In this document: positions 1 to 15,400 of the stretch, in pieces
Numbering within the stretch: the first letter of the stretch is position 1
How the letters are laid out: every line of letters starts with the position of its first letter
Source: Pratylenchus scribneri
Lineage: Eukaryota > Nematoda > Chromadorea > Rhabditida > Pratylenchidae
Length of the DNA stretch: 64,000 nt
Assembly: GCA_030063045.1 (NCBI GenBank)
Contig: JAQSEB010000093.1
Coordinates: forward strand, 496,001-560,000
Reading direction: 5' to 3'
The notes under the pieces: model-generated
What the model saw: the letters and a program-made list of their open reading frames with translations, nothing else
Database searches by the model: none
What the model was told of the DNA's origin: nothing
Translations under genes and position numbers: made by a program

Positions 1-50
1 TGAATTTTATAGGGGGAATGTGCCATTAAATTCTTTGTAATTTACCCTAG

Positions 51-481
51 GGATGGCAAAACGGTGATCAGTTCGGCATCGAGTGGATATTCGGCCTCAT
101 TCGATGGCAAAATTGCCAAATTGGAGATTTTGAAAATGAGCGAACAAAAAAGTGGATTGTATAAATGTGCGGCCACCAGCAATTATGGCGAAACCCAAAC
201 ATCGGCAATGGTCAAATGGGAACAATCGGAGGAGGAAAAGAAGGCGGAAATGAGCAAAATGGAAGTGGATGAGGCAAAGGGTGCACAAAAGAGGCGAAAA
301 TCGGCAACAAAAAAGGATGAAGGAGAAGGGGATCAAGTTGTGCCGGAGAAACGTGTTCAAATCCACGTGAGGGAAAATATTGGGGAAATTCTGATTAATT
401 TATTCCACTTTGAAGAGTCCCTCACCTTCCATCGATGGATCCAAAACACCGGAACGCCGGGGGTCAAGTCGACCTGGGACG
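51..481 (+). CDS. unc-22: Twitchin exons: end of an N-terminal Ig domain and start of Ser/Pro linker
   Basis: Exon 51-366 opens after a CTAG acceptor. It codes the second half of an Ig domain, with the D-x-G-x-Y-x-C-like motif written here as KSGLYKCAATSNYGE. A Lys/Glu-rich linker follows. A 49-bp intron (367-415) is better than reading straight through, because exon 416-481 then yields a linker-like Ser/Pro/Arg-rich peptide (SPSPSIDGSKTPERRG). The donor at 482 is GTGAG. The reading frame is open at the left edge, so the gene continues outside the window. Confidence 0.85.
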
Positions 482-3400
482 GTGAGAAAAAATTAATTTT
501 AATTAAAGGAAAATTCGACAATGGTTTTTTTACTTTTTTTCTATCGAATTTTCTGCCAATTTTTCTATTTTATTTCATCGAAATTGGGAGATTCAGTACT
601 TGGACCGTTCTTTTGACCATATAGCTCAGGAAGGAAGTAACCAATTCAGGAAGGCGATATGCCATTTGAAAGCCATAAATGTCCTCTAAAAAATGTCTTT
701 TCTAATTTTTTTAAAAGGTTAAATAACCATAAAGTAATAAGCAAATTTCCAACTGTACCATATCCCTACAATTGAATAAGGAAAGGAAGAAATGAAAACA
801 TTTCCTTAGGGCATATTCATCTACTCAATTCATTGCGCAAAATCAGAAGAAGAAAAAATTTCCCTTTGTGATTACGGTTACAGTATTCCCTCGTTCTCTC
901 GATTCTCTTTTCTTATTGGCTACAAAGGAAATACGCATTGAATTTTACCTGAGGGCTTATAGGATTTTTATTTTTAGCGATTAATTTAACAAGGAAGTAA
1001 ATAACTTAGGATGGCGTTATCCCATTTGAAATCCCTAAAAATGTAATCTAAAATTGGCTTTTCTATTTTTTTGAAAAATTATAACAATTTGTGAAATAAA
1101 CAACTTTTCTTCCAAAAAAGTTGGATTATATCCAAAGAGATATTGGAATTAAAAAAGATTCTTATTAAAGGACATTTTGGGCTTTCAAATGTTATATTAT
1201 ATTTTTAATTTGGTTATTGTCTCGCAGAATTTTAATCCTAAAACCGATCGGCAGTACTGAATTTTCCATGCATTCATTTTATCTCAAAATCTCAATCCAA
1301 TTTATGATCATCCAAACTATACTAAATTATTTAATTCCATTTTTCATTATCTTTTCTTTCTTCCAACCAATTTCCTCTATCAATTCTATCGAACATAGTT
1401 TTCTTCTTTTTTCTTGTTTTACTGTTGGCCAAACCACCCATCCCAACCAACCAAATGAGCGCTACATATGCAAAAAGAAGAATAATGGAAAAGTTCACAA
1501 TGTTATTTTTCCGTTTGCACAGTATCAGATGTCCTTGAGGGGGAAGAAACTGTCATCCAGGAAATCCTTTGATTAACACGGATAAACTGGGCCTAGATTC
1601 CTTGGGATTTACTACGTTTTGCGCGCCTTTGCCATTAACCCATTTTTGTGGCCAATCGATTGATGGAAATTTGCTGAAAATTGCGCAAAAACAACACTCA
1701 AAAAAGTGAATGCCAAAGAAGACAATAATAAGCAGGGATAACGACCATTCCGACGGCAGTTCCTCCTCATCCACTTCATCCTCCGGCATTTGGACTGAAC
1801 CTTTGGAAAGGACAATTTCGCCTCCAACCACCCTGTTGCCAATTGCCGAAGAACAACGCCCGGGGCCAAGTCGCCCACCAACTGGCCGACGGCAAAATGA
1901 CAAGGGCAGCGTAGCTGGACAAATTCAGCAAAAGAATGCGGGGAAATTGAGCAAAAAAGAATTGGAAGAATTGGAGGAAGAACAAGCAATCAAAAGGGCC
2001 CAAGCAAGGAAACGACTTTCCAATGTGCATTTATTCATTTTGAGTCGATTGCCCAGTGGCCAAGCAAAGGATAAATTCTTGAATGAGCTAATCGACTTCC
2101 AAAATGAACCACCGCCGGGTGGAAATAAGGAAAATGAGAAGAGGAAAAGTTTGGTGATGGACGAAATCAGCGAAAGGAAGAAAAGTTTAACTGAAAGGAA
2201 GAAAAGTTTAACAGTGCCAAAAGAAGTGCATTGGGATGAATGGGTGAGGCAACGACGAAGCAGTTCCGTGGTGAGTATGGAATACTTGTTGGCACTTTGA
2301 ATGCACTCAAATCCAACATTGGCACTCAGAACCAAAAATGGCACTTAAATCCAAGCATCGAATGGACCAGTAATATTACCTAATTTTCTTCCTTCATTAT
2401 TGTCAATGCCAATAATGAATGCCTAATAAGGGCTTTTCCTATTCATCCTACTAACTATACCCACAATTTTTTCCTAATCACTCCATCATCCTCCTATCAA
2501 TCAAATATTGCCTCAATCTGCCTTCTTAAACCCACTCTTTTCCCTATAAAATGTTCACTTTTCCATCACATTTTGCGACGTTTTATCACCATTTTCCCGC
2601 ACAACAGATAAATATATTTATTAAAGTCTAACCCAACTAATCCCAATTCCTTCCTTGGGCCACTGTGGGGTTTAGGCCCACTCTCACCCCGAACAACTTT
2701 AGTCCCGGAAAAAAGGACTAATTTTAATTTATCACCAAATTATGTTATTTGCAGCAAAATCTTTTTCCCTTGGCACATAATTCACTCATCAATAAATCCT
2801 TAAAAATATCCACTTTTTCCTATTTATTTTCTTCTTCATTTTTGGCACTTTTCTCCCTTCTCCTTTTATTCACAAATTTCCCCGCCCACACTTTAAAATC
2901 TACAATTATAGAATTTGACTAAATTCCCTTAAATTTGCAGGTTTCCCAGCCGGAGGATGGCATTCCCGGTTCTGGCCTCAAAATTCCACCGGAACGCCGA
3001 AAAGAGTTGATTCGAATGAGTGGAGGAGGCGAAGAGTCTGAAGATGAGATGACCGAATCCATCTCGGAAAAACCCCAGAAAAAGGATGCAAAAAAGCATT
3101 CGGTGACCATCAAAGAACCCGAAAAAATGGCCACCCAAGAGGTCGGTCAAATAATTAATTTGGTGGGCTAATTTATGTGCCGCTGAATGGGAAAGCCAAC
3201 TTTTAGATGAGAATTAACCAAATAAATTGCTGAATTCAGTTATTTTTTGGATTGCAGTGTTCTTTTTTTTTTATTTTTTTTTTCAATTTTGTCTATTGTT
3301 TTAATTTCATTTAAATCCAATTAAATTCGATCATTCCCTCATTTTTGCCGTCAAAATCAAATCAACTCTGGGCCAATTTTCTTCCTTTTTATAATTTATT

Positions 3401-6400
3401 GCTTCTTCTTTTTCTTCAATCAACACACCATTTTACCTCTTTTCTTGGATTGTTTTCCCTCCTTAAAACTCTTGCCACTTTTTCAGTTCAACCCTCGTGG
3501 CCATCTGTTCGCCCTTCATTTTCCTCCTTTTTCCCCTTTCATTCGAGAATTTCGCCTGCCAATCCTCGGGGGGTCGATTCCTTCCAATCCACCATTCTTT
3601 TTGATTTTTCAAGGGGCAATTCGATCTATCAATGAAATTCCCCTTCTTTCCTCCCAATTCCCACAGAAAATCAATTTAGCGCAAAAAATTTGTTTTTATT
3701 TTGCCAAATTGATTTAATTTATTAGCCAAATTTGAATGAGCCAATAGAAAGGAAATTTCCCAACAAATTTTGGCCAAAACAATTTAAAATGCCACAGCAA
3801 CAAAAGGCAATTCGACGAATTGTTGGGGCCAACACCACAAATGAATTGCTTTCCCCACATTCCCCAACGGTGAATTCACCAATTTTTGAGGGAAATTAAG
3901 TCAATAATAAAATGTAGACGGCATCCACCAGCAATTCATCACGTTTGGCCATTTCCATCAAAACTTCCCCACCAACTCCTCCACCCGGTGCCAAACCCAA
4001 GGATGACCCGCCAAAGAGGCACTCTCGTCGATTCGAGACCAGATATGAGCAAAGGGGAATGCGTGCCACGGCATTGACCGAAATGAACCAAATGGCCATT
4101 CGAACATCCAGCAGTCCATCGCCAAAAAGGACTAAAAGAACACCAGCAGGGGACGAGGAGGAGGAGGAATTCATGTCACAAAATGAAGATAATGAACCAC
4201 TTTACGGGGAAGGCGATTATCTTAATTTTGTATGTGTAAGCCAAGAAAAGGATATGCCCAATTTATTTAAAGCTGCCACCACTTTTGCCTTTATAAAATT
4301 ACGCACCAAGGACTGGGCCAATTTTTGCAATTTTAATTTCAAATTAAAGAGCAGACTATTAGCTATTAAACGATATTAATTTTATTTAAATTTGTTTAAA
4401 ATTCATTAAATTATGCCCAAAAAACATTTAAAATTTCGCTAATATATAGTAAAGTTCATTTTGAATGGTTTTCGGGCATAACTTTAACAATTCTGAACCA
4501 ATTTTAATAAAATTTATATAATTTGATAGCCCAAATTTGCTCTTTAATTAAATAAAAAAAATCATCAAAATTAGATCAGTCCTTAATGAGTTATTTTAAA
4601 TAGTGACAAGTTGGGTCGGCGGCAAATGGGACCATCAATCAAAAAATGCCAGAGGGATTTCTCTCTAATTCAAAATTACTGTACATCCAAATCGTATCTT
4701 CATCATTTCATCTTCTTCATTTTCCTTCTCATTTTCGTAATCTCAATTTTCTGCTTTTTTCTCCATTTTTAGTTTTTAATGCAATTTTTAATTTCTAATT
4801 TCCCTATTTTTTTCGTTAATTTCCAGGCAAATGGAGGGCCTCCAACAATGGTGCAAGTTGGCCGTAAAAGGGAAGCCGGCGATATGAAGGAGGAATTCAG
4901 GGTAAGCTTTCACTTTTTAATCATTCATTCCATCAATTCATTAAATCCCTCCACATTTTGCCTTGTTTCTGTGTTTTCCCCTTTGTGCTTTCCCAACCCT
5001 AAATCCCTCCAAATCCATTCATCAGCCCCTTCAGAAATTAATTTGCCCAACATTTGTTTGTTCCCCTCCAATTTTTATTTGCGCAATTTTTGATTTTGTT
5101 GATTTGGGTGGAATAATGTTAGATTTGCTCTTTCTTCGATCCCCTCCGTCCCCTCCTTCATTTTTTACTGATCATTTTGGTTGAAGGACCATTCATCTCC
5201 CAACCCAATTTATATTCCCTTTGTTCCAAACAAATCAACTAATCTGTTCTTGAGGAAAAGGCGAATATCATTTTGGATTCCAAAGAATTTTGAAAATTCC
5301 CAAAAATGGATTGGGCTTTGCAGCAACAAAACAAAGAGGAGAAATCGCCAACACCGCAGCCATCGCCCGAAAAACGCAAATCCAGTTCCCTACGGCAATT
5401 GGAGGGACTTCAAGTTGGCAAAAAGAGGCCACAACATGAATTCCAGGGAATCCAATTGAAAAGGGTGCCAAAAAAGAAAGAGGAAGAAAAAAAGGATGAA
5501 ATGGAGAAGCCGGATTTGAAGCATCGGGGGTCGCAGGCAAAATCGCCTTCAATTCCACGGGAAGAGGAATCCATTCGGAAGGATTCGCTCCATCCGGACA
5601 GGGCCACAATGGCCAGAGAGGCCACTGAATTGGAACAATATGAGCGAAGGGCCAGTATGAGGGTACAAAAATGTGGCATAAATGCTATCTTAGAATCCAC
5701 TTTTATTTCCCTCAAATTCATCCAATGTCCTCTCATAATTTCATTGTTCATTCTTTCTCATATCCTTCTTTATTTCAATGCCAAAATTTATCCAAATTTA
5801 GCGGCGCAGCAGTGTGGATATGCGACGCGAATCTGTGGCCGAAGTCCTCGAAAAGCCGTCGGTCCCTTTGAAGGACAAAGGCTCCAAAGGGACGCCGGCA
5901 AGAATTGTGGAAATTCCTGAAAATGTGACTGTGGTGGAAAGTAAGAATTATCCCAAAAATAATAATTCTCACTTTCACCAAAAAGATGAAATTGCCATTT
6001 TCAAATGTTTGGTCGAGGGAAATCCGGCACCAAAATTCACGTGGAAAAAGGGCGGCAGGGATGTGCCATTGACGGGAAGAGTCCGGTGCATTACGGACGG
6101 CGACACTGGACAAGTAATTAAGGGAAAGGAATATATATCTTAATTTATTGCCGTTTATAAAGCAACTCATCAAGATTGAATCAATTTTGATTTTTGTAGC
6201 AAATTTAAAGGCAGATTATTGGCTATTAAATTTGGTTGATTTTATTTAGATTGGATCAGATTAATGAATTTATCAAAAAAAAAAAACATTTTAATTGACT
6301 CTATATTAGATTGGCGATATTTTCAATGTTTTTTGGGAATAATTTAATCAATGCTGAACCCTAAAAATTAATATTATTGAACCAAAAGTCTCCTTTTAAT

Positions 6401-9400
6401 TTTATAAGAAAATTATTATAATTGGTTCAATCTTTAATGAGTTATTATGAATGGCGATAATTGAGCTACCGACAAGCAGAACTTTTCTGGGAAAATATTA
6501 AATTATTCCTTAAGATCTCATTGATCATCTCCAAATGCCGCCCTCAAGATGAGGGAGAATACACATTGGAAGTGAAAAATAGCCATGGAACGGATACGGT
6601 CGGTGCAAAATTGTTGGTCACCTCCGGCTTGGAATCAAACTTGGATTTCCGTACAACACTGAAGAAAAGAGATACAAGCATTTCGGATAAACTAAAATCG
6701 GAAAGTGAAGATCGTCCCAAAAGTGAAGCGGATAGACGGTAGGCGCCTTCAATGGGAAATTTGACCTGAATTGTCTTTAGGGCATCCATTTTTGGTGGGA
6801 AAAGGGAAGAACGATGGGTGGAACCTTTGCCCGATAAAATCCGCTTCCAACAACAAGTCGACAAAATTGCTCAATTAAAATGCGTTTATTCACGGCCAAA
6901 TGCCAAAGTCCGATGGATGAAGGACCGGTGGGAGAAATTAATGGGAAATATTCCACTGTATTTTGTAAATTTCAGAAAGGAAGTCTTCTCTGGTGGCCTA
7001 AAATACAAAATTCTAATTGACAAACAAGCAATCACATTGGTCATCAACAATCCGGACCCGGATGACAGTGGAAAATATACATGCGAGGCAAATGGAGTGG
7101 CCACACATTCAATGGTAGATTGATGAGGGAATTGGACACAATTAACTTTTGCCATTTTGTGAAGGTCACTGTGGATGAGCCACCGATGAAATATGTTTTC
7201 CTGAATCCATTGCCAAATACAATGGAAATATATCGAACAAAACAGGGAATTTTGACATGCAAATTGAACAGTGCAAAGGCACCCCTTGTTTGGCATCGAG
7301 GCGGCAAAGCAATTGATCCGTTCGTTTTACATGGTTAAGCGGCATAATATTTAACATTTTAGAGATGATCCCAGATATATTATTGAAAAGGACACCACCG
7401 GACGATTCACATTGACCATTCGAGTGGTTGAACAAGTCGACCAATCGGAATGGACCGCTTTTGTGAGCAACGATGTGAAATCCAAATGTACGGTTTACGT
7501 GGAAGAGCCAAGGGACACTTTTGTGGTACCGCTGAAATCACAAAGGGCAAATGAACGTGAAAATGCCACATTCGAATGTGACACAAATGATAAGGACATT
7601 GATGTGGAATGGTTCCATGATGGGGCCAAAATTAAGATGGATGGAGTTCATTTCAAGGTGGGAGAAGGGTTGGCAATTTAATAGAAGGAAAATATATGAT
7701 TTAAAGGAGGAAAAAGTGGGAAGAAAACGACGTTTGATAATCACAGGCGTACGAATTGAAGACCATGGTGAATATAAATGCACAACAAAAGATGACAAAA
7801 CAATGTCCCAATTAATTGTGGACCCGTTGAACAAATTCATTGTGAAATTGGAGGATCAGGAAGTATTCGAGAAGGAAGATGTGAATTTGAGATGTGAAAC
7901 GAAGGACACTCGAACACCAGGACAATGGTTTAGAAATGGGAAACCAATCAGTTCAATGCCAGGCTCAAAATACGAGTGAGAAAGGAGGGAATATTGTATG
8001 AATATTAAATTTAATTTAAGATGTATTTCACGAAGTGGAGTTCACACAATGAAAATTAGCAAAATTGAAATGGTTTGTGAATTGGAAATGGCATAAATTC
8101 TTTATTTAATTTATCCCTTCAGAATGAAGGAGATCGTTATGAAATTGATGTGGCCGGATTGAAGGGTGCATGCCGAGTGACGGTGCTGGAGGCAGAAAGG
8201 AAGCCGGTGATTAATTGGAAGCCACAAAAAATTGAATGCGAAGCTAGCAAGGAAAAACGTGTGAAAGTGCCATTCCAAGTGAAGGGAACACGGAGGGGTG
8301 ATCCAAAACCGGTGTTAATGAAAAATGGGAAACCGGTGGATTTGAACAAAATGAAAGATTTGGTGGAGGTGGTCATAAATGGAGATGTGGCCGAAATAAT
8401 CTTCAAAAATCCATCTAAAACGGACACCGGAAAATGGGCCCTAAAATTGGAGAACACGGGAGGCGAATCGGCGCCAGCCCAATTCGATTTATTTGTCAAG
8501 GATAAGCCAAAAATGCCGAAAGGCCCATTGGAGGTTTCGGATATTACAGCAGAAACCTGCAAACTGAAATGGAAACCGGCGGATCATGATGAGCAGGCGC
8601 CCACCCGGGGATATGTTGTTGAAATGCAGGATGGAAGGGGAGGGCCATGGAAGAAAATTGGCGAAACAAAGGGAACAGATTTTGCGGTGAATGGTTTGAA
8701 AGAACATGGCGAATACAAATTTCGGGTGAAGGCGATCAATGAAATTGGCGAATCAGAGCCCCTGGTTGGCGAGACTATTTTGGCCAAAAATCCATATACG
8801 GTGAGTTTTTGCGGATGAATTTGGGGAACAAAACAATTTTCAAAGGTGCCCGGAAAACCGCGAAATATGCAAGCAGCCGACATTGACGACCATTCCCTCA
8901 CCCTGCAATGGGACCCGCCTGAATCGGATGGCGGTGCTCCAGTTGAAGCATATACAGTGGAAAGAAGGGAAAAATCAGACAAAGATTGGAACAGTCTTGG
9001 CCAAGTGCCAGCCCAAGGAGCTGGGAAACATCAAATGGTCGATGATAAAGTTGTGGAGGGCAAAGAATATTATTATCGAGTCCGAGCAGTGAATAAAGCA
9101 GGTCCGGGCGACCCATGCGACCATGGAAAACCATTCAAAATTCAAGCAAAACCAGGTAAATGAGGGATTGCTTTAATTCGAAACAATGAGTTATTCCAAC
9201 AAAAAATTTATAGAATTTAATATTAAACTTACTAATGATTAATTAAATTTTAATTCCGCCTGGTCAACTTAGAATAATTCCGCTTGGTCAGCTTAGAATA
9301 ATTCCGCCTGTTTTAATTACACCTGGCGAACTTAGAATAATTCCGCCTGTTTTAATTCCGCCTGGCGAATTTAGAATAATTCCGCCTGGTCAACTTAGAA

Positions 9401-12400
9401 TAATTCCGCCTGGCGAACTTAGAATAATTCCGCCTGTTTTAATTCCGCCTGGCGAACTTAGAATAATTCCGCCTGGCGAACTTAGAATAATTCCGCCTGG
9501 TCAACTTAGAATAATTCCGCCTGGTCAACTTAGAATAATTCCGCCTGGCGAACTTAGAATAATTCCGCCTGGTCAACTTAGAATAATTCCGCCTGACGAA
9601 CTTAGAATAATTCCGCCTGGTCAACTTAGAATAATTCCGCCTGGCGAACTTAGAATAATTCCGCCTGGTCAACTTAGAATAATTCCGCCTGGTCAACTTA
9701 GAATAATTCCGCCTGGCGAACTTAGAATAATTCCGCCTGGTCAACTTAGAATAATTCCGCCTGACGAACTTAGAATAATTCCGCCTGGCGAACTTAAAAT
9801 AATTCCGCCTGGTCAACTTAGAATAATTCCGCCTGGCGAACTTATTAGAATGATTTAGCCAGATTAGTTAAGAATAAACGCTCATGTTTAATTAATAAGT
9901 CCACCTTTTAATACACTTGATAATGAACAAAAAAATGCTTTCTATAAATATAAAATTTTATTATTCAACAATAGCTAAAGCTAAGAAAGACCATAAATAT
10001 AAAAACTCATTTGTTGATGTTCATTTTCAGCCAAACCCGATTTTACCTCCGGCGGAATTCAAGACCAACGACTCAAAGTTGGGGAAACAATCAAATATGA
10101 AATTGGAATTGCCGGTGCCCCATTGCCCGAAGTGAGTTGGACGGTAAATGGAAAACCGCTGAAGCCAGGCGGTCGAGTGAAAATGACAACCGAAAAGGGG
10201 AAAACAGTGCTGAAAATTGAGGATGCCCAACGAAGTGATTCTGGCAGATTTTGCATAAAATTGAAGAACAAAAGTGGAGAATGCCAATCCGAGGCCACAG
10301 TCACCGTTGTAGGCAGACCGGATCCACCAAGGGGCCCATTGGAAGTTGGGGATATTTGCAAGGATGGGGCAAAATTGGCGTGGAAACCGCCGGCCGATGA
10401 TGGCGGTGAACCTTTGACCGGCTATGTGGTTGAGGCCCAAGATGCGGATGAAGGTGGCAAATTCGTGCCAGTTGGCCAATGTGGACCGGACCAAACAGAA
10501 TTGAAAGTGAAAGGATTGAAGGAGAAAGGAAATTACAAATTCCGAGTTAAAGCCATAAATAAGGAGGGAGAATCTGAGCCATTAGGCACTGACAAAATAT
10601 ATCAAATAAAAGATCCATGGGATGAGCCCGGCAAACCGGGAAGGCCACAAATAACGGATGTGGACAAGGACAAAGTTTCGTTGGCTTGGGTGAGTTTGGA
10701 ATGGGGGAATTATTGATGAATTAAATTATGACCTAAATTTGAAGGATCCACCGATGAAAGATGGCGGCGCCCCAATTGAACAATATTTGATTGAAATGCG
10801 CGATCCAAAAGGAAAAGATTGGGTGCAAGTGGCCACCTCGGAGAAGCCAGAGGCCACCGTAACCGGCTTACAAGAAGGAAAGGAATACCAATTCCGGGTG
10901 AAGGCAAAAAATAAAGCCGGGCCTGGACAGCCAAGCGAGCCTTGCGAAAAAGTTGTGACCGAACCGAAATTTGTGCCTGCTTGGCTTGACCATGATGGAA
11001 TGAAGAATTTGGTGGTCAGAGCAGGGCAAACCGCCAAATGGACGGTCAAATTCAATGGAAAACCGGCACCCGATGTTTTTTGGTTCAAAAATGATCAGCC
11101 AATAACGGATTTGAGTGGAGCAATGCAAATTGATGTGAAGAAGAATGATCACACAATTTTGTGCATTCCGGCGGCGGTCAGAGCCGATCGAGGACAATAT
11201 TCATTGAAAGTGAAGAATCCAACGGGCGAAGATTCGGTTGGCGCCGATTTGACGGTGTTGGACAAACCGGGCAAACCGAAAGGCCCATTGGATGTGAGCA
11301 ATGTGACTGAGGATGGATGCGAATTGGGATGGAGACCGCCGGATGATGGTGAGAGCCAACAGCTAACAATCAGACATTGGCAGATTTTAATAATTGAAAT
11401 TAAAACTTAATGAAAATGGGTTTAATACATCGCCCAAATTGTCAAACTCATCAAAGAGTGGGTGAATCAATTTTGATGATTTATTATCAAATTAAAGGGT
11501 AAACTATTGCCTATCTAAAAAATAATAATTTTATAAGATTAGCGAATCAAAAGTTTTTAAGTTTATAATTCATCAATTCTACATAAACTGATTTAATAAA
11601 ATTAATATATCCAATAGTCTGTTCTTTAATTTGATTACTAAAATTATCATAATTTATTCAATCCTTGTTGTCAGCGACAAGTTGGGTTGCCCCCGGGCTA
11701 ATTCTATGAGAAGGCTGGCAATAAAGAGAAAATAAGGGAAACTAAACATTTTTTTTCAAAGGGATATGAACAGTATTTATCCAAACCGATTATAGTAATA
11801 TCCGAATAAGGAATCAGGCATTTTTAAATAATTTTTAATTTCTAGCTTATCCTCAATAATATACTAATTGTAATGTTAATAATTATTCATTTCCACCACA
11901 GATGGAGGCGTACCAATTGAATACTATGAAGTGGAAAAATTGGATGCGGACACGGGCAAATGGGTACCGTGTGCCAAAGTGACGGATTGCCATGCGGCAG
12001 TGAAAGGCCTCCAAAAAGGGAAACAATACCAATTCAGGGTTAAAGCAGTCAATAAAGAGGGCCAATCCGAACCATTGATCGGGGATCAAAGCATTTTGGC
12101 CAAAAATCCATACGATGAACCGGGAAAATGCGGAGCACCCGACATCGTGGATTGGGATGCGAATAGTGCCCAATTGGCATGGGACCCACCAAAAAGTGAC
12201 GGAGGTGCCCCAATTGAAGATTATATTGTAGAGAAAAAGAGCAAACATGATCGAGACTGGAAGGAGTGCGCAAGAGTTGGTCAGTTTTGAGATTTATCTT
12301 TTTTCAGGATACTACTATTTAATTTTAATCATTTAAATTGTCGAAAATAATCATAATGGTTTAAGTGTTTCTCATAAATTTACAAACCTAATTCCAAATA

Positions 12401-15400
12401 GGAGATTGTTCATCAAAACGCATCGAATGATATATATCTTGGTTATGATTTGGTCAAAATTAAAGGGTATCAAACGGTTTAAACCAATTTTCGTTTTTCA
12501 AAATTAAGTTAAAAATGATTGATTAAACCAAAGCCAAAATATAGTCAAATGATGTGTCTTGACGAGATTTAACTATTGGGTATAAGGTTTATGGGTTTAG
12601 GATAATCTTCTCTGAACAATACAATCTTTTCAGTAATTTTAGCGTTTTTTTGTCAAATATGTCCATTTTGTTTTGATCTATTCTGGATTAAGGTGCACCA
12701 ACACCGAGCATGACGGTGAAAGGACTGAAGGAAGGCGAAGAATATGAATTCCGAGTTCGTGCCGTGAATAAAGCTGGACCGGGTAGGTTTGACTAAGTTT
12801 TAATTCAAAAGTGATAGGCAAAATTATATTTTTATTAAATGGCACAATTAAAATTAAATCACAATTAAATAATATTAAAGAACAAATATCACTGGAAATT
12901 GGGGAGAAATAAATCAATAAGAGGTCAGGTGCTAGCGCATTTCACTTTAAATGGTTGGAAATGCGCGTTTCACTTAAAATGGTCGTTTATTCTCGTATTT
13001 TTCAATTTAGAGGGATTAAACCAAAAACCAATGATGTTTTCGGATTAAGCATGTTGGAAAACCCTTAAAACCAGTTTAAAAACATATATTTATAAAAGTT
13101 AGACTATCAAAAACATTGTTTGTTTGAAAATATAAACATTGTTGTTTTAAAAGTTTTAGCAGATAATTTATGTTTTTAATCTGGTTTTAAGGGTTTTCCA
13201 ACATGCTTAATCCGAAAATATTATTAGTTTTTTTATATAAGCCCTAAACGACCAACTTAAGTGAAAGGCGCATTTCCGATCATTTAAAGTGAAATGGGCA
13301 AACACAGAGAGGTCATCAAATGGGGGGAAAAACAATAAATTCAATCGATTTTGGGGAATTATGACAATCGCATCCGCTTTGAAGTACCCGGCATCGGCTC
13401 ATCATTCGCCAACGGCTCATTTTCCAATGTTCTACCGAAATGTTCCAACTCAAATGCCTCCATTTCTTGAACTTCTTCGGCGCTTGGTCCACTAAAAAAT
13501 TGAAATGATTAAGAAATGATAATATTTCAAAATCACGGTTTGCGTTTTTGAATAATGCCAAACTTTTTTCTTGCAACGGCCTCATCCGGCACACCATCCT
13601 TGTTCAAATATTCTTCTGGATGTTTTGACATCACATGCTTGATGAAATAGGTTGAATTTTGGCATCCAACAGCGCAATGTGGACACTCGCGTGGTTCTCT
13701 TTTTGTTGATGGTTTAGTTTTGTAATTCTCATTGTGAATAGGCATATGCTGTTTGAGACCCTTTTTGAAATAGAAGCCAGCCCCGCATTGTTCACAAAAA
13801 TATTTGTGTTGGTTTCCGGTGTGCGTTGTTTGATGTTGCTTCAAAGCGTACTTAGTGGCGAATCCCTCATCGCATACATCACATTTTAATGGCTAAATAA
13901 ACATTGAGTAAAAATCATTTCATATTTAAAAAAAACCCACTTTTTCCTCGAGCGCAGGTGGATTCCTCAACGCTCTTCCAAGACATTTGACCACCTCCTC
14001 CCGAAGTTTCAATGATGCATTTTCGGCCATTTCCTCTGCTCTTTTTGTTTTCTTCCATCGATTGCCATTCCCCGGTTTGTTGTCAGCAATCAAATTCATT
14101 CGTTTCTTGAGAGCAAAAAGTAAAAATTCCCATTGAAGGCTAAGCGTTTCGGCCTAAATTTTAAATACATTTACATTTTTTAAATATAAAAAATTACATT
14201 TTCTTCTTCGAATTTCATCACCACAATCATCTTGCAGTTTTCAAATTCTGCTGCCCTTTTACTATTCTGATGCTTTTGCCATCGTTCTTCGGGCGACATT
14301 GAACTGAATTGACCAATGTATCTGATTTGCCCCATCCATTTTGTTTTGTCGGCAGGCAATGGCCAATTGGCATTAACATACACCCACGCGGGGCTGGAGT
14401 CGGCCTCTTCAGGCTCGTCGTCGGCTTTATAGACTTTCTGAAAATGTATAAATTGTTATTCATTTAAAAATTGAGAGATTTCTTACGGGTGAGCAAAGAA
14501 GGCTTGATGCCGATGAAGCCGTCCTGATCAGTTCATTAACCGCCGCCAATGAAGGTGACCGCGAAGACATTTTGAAATTATTATTAAAATTATTTAACAA
14601 TATCACAATAATTTTTTGGCTAAAAAGAAATGATTTGTTTGATTGGAATATGTGATTAAAATTGACAATGTAAAAAATAATTAACAATATAAAAATTGGG
14701 GCTTTGGCACGAGAGATGTGGAATGGAGAGGGGGTGAGAAATAAAATGTTTTAATGATCGATTATTATCTTGGAGATTGGACAAAAGTGATGATGACAAT
14801 TTATCCAAAAATGGCATAGCAAAAAAATACAGTAATGAATGACTTTTTATAGGGGAGCCAAGTGATCCAAGCAAGAAAATGATAGCAAAAGCCAGGCATC
14901 AGAAGCCAAAAATTGATCGAAGTGCAATGCAACCAATCACAATCAAAGTTGGCCAATCATTGGACTTCAAAGTGCCGGTTACCGGCGAACCACCACCTGA
15001 AAAAGTTTGGTCAATAAATGGAAAGCCGGTAACGGATGATGGAAAATTGCGAGTGACAAATGAGGACTACAAAACGAATTTGGCATTGAGAAATGCGACC
15101 AGGGAACATGCAGGGACATACAAATTGGTGGCCTCAAATGACAGTGGAACGGATGAATATGAAGTGAAAGTGAGTTTTACATTAAAATTACAAAAATGGT
15201 GATTTTTCTCAATAGGTTCAAATACTTGGTAAACCTTCAGCCCCTGAAGGTCCATTAGAGGTTTCGGATGTGTTCGAAGATAGAGCCACGTTGGATTGGA
15301 AAGCGCCAGCCGATGATGGCGGAATGCCCATTGACCATTATGAGGTGGAAAAGATGGATGTGGCCACCGGGCGATGGGTGCCATGTGGCAGGTAAATTTT

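Noticed and set aside
367..415. Reading straight through as one exon 51-481
   Set aside because: Splicing out this 49-bp GT-AG intron gives a Ser/Pro/Arg linker typical of twitchin, whereas read-through gives an unrelated hydrophobic peptide.
7658..7706. Assembly frameshift in an Ig domain
   Set aside because: Using the acceptor TTTAAAG at 7706 restores the phase exactly, so no error is needed.
9439..9816. 125-codon antisense frame of repeated RRNYSK units
   Set aside because: Product of the 24-bp minisatellite: the unit is a multiple of three with no stop in this frame. The same artefact occurs at 43946-44173.
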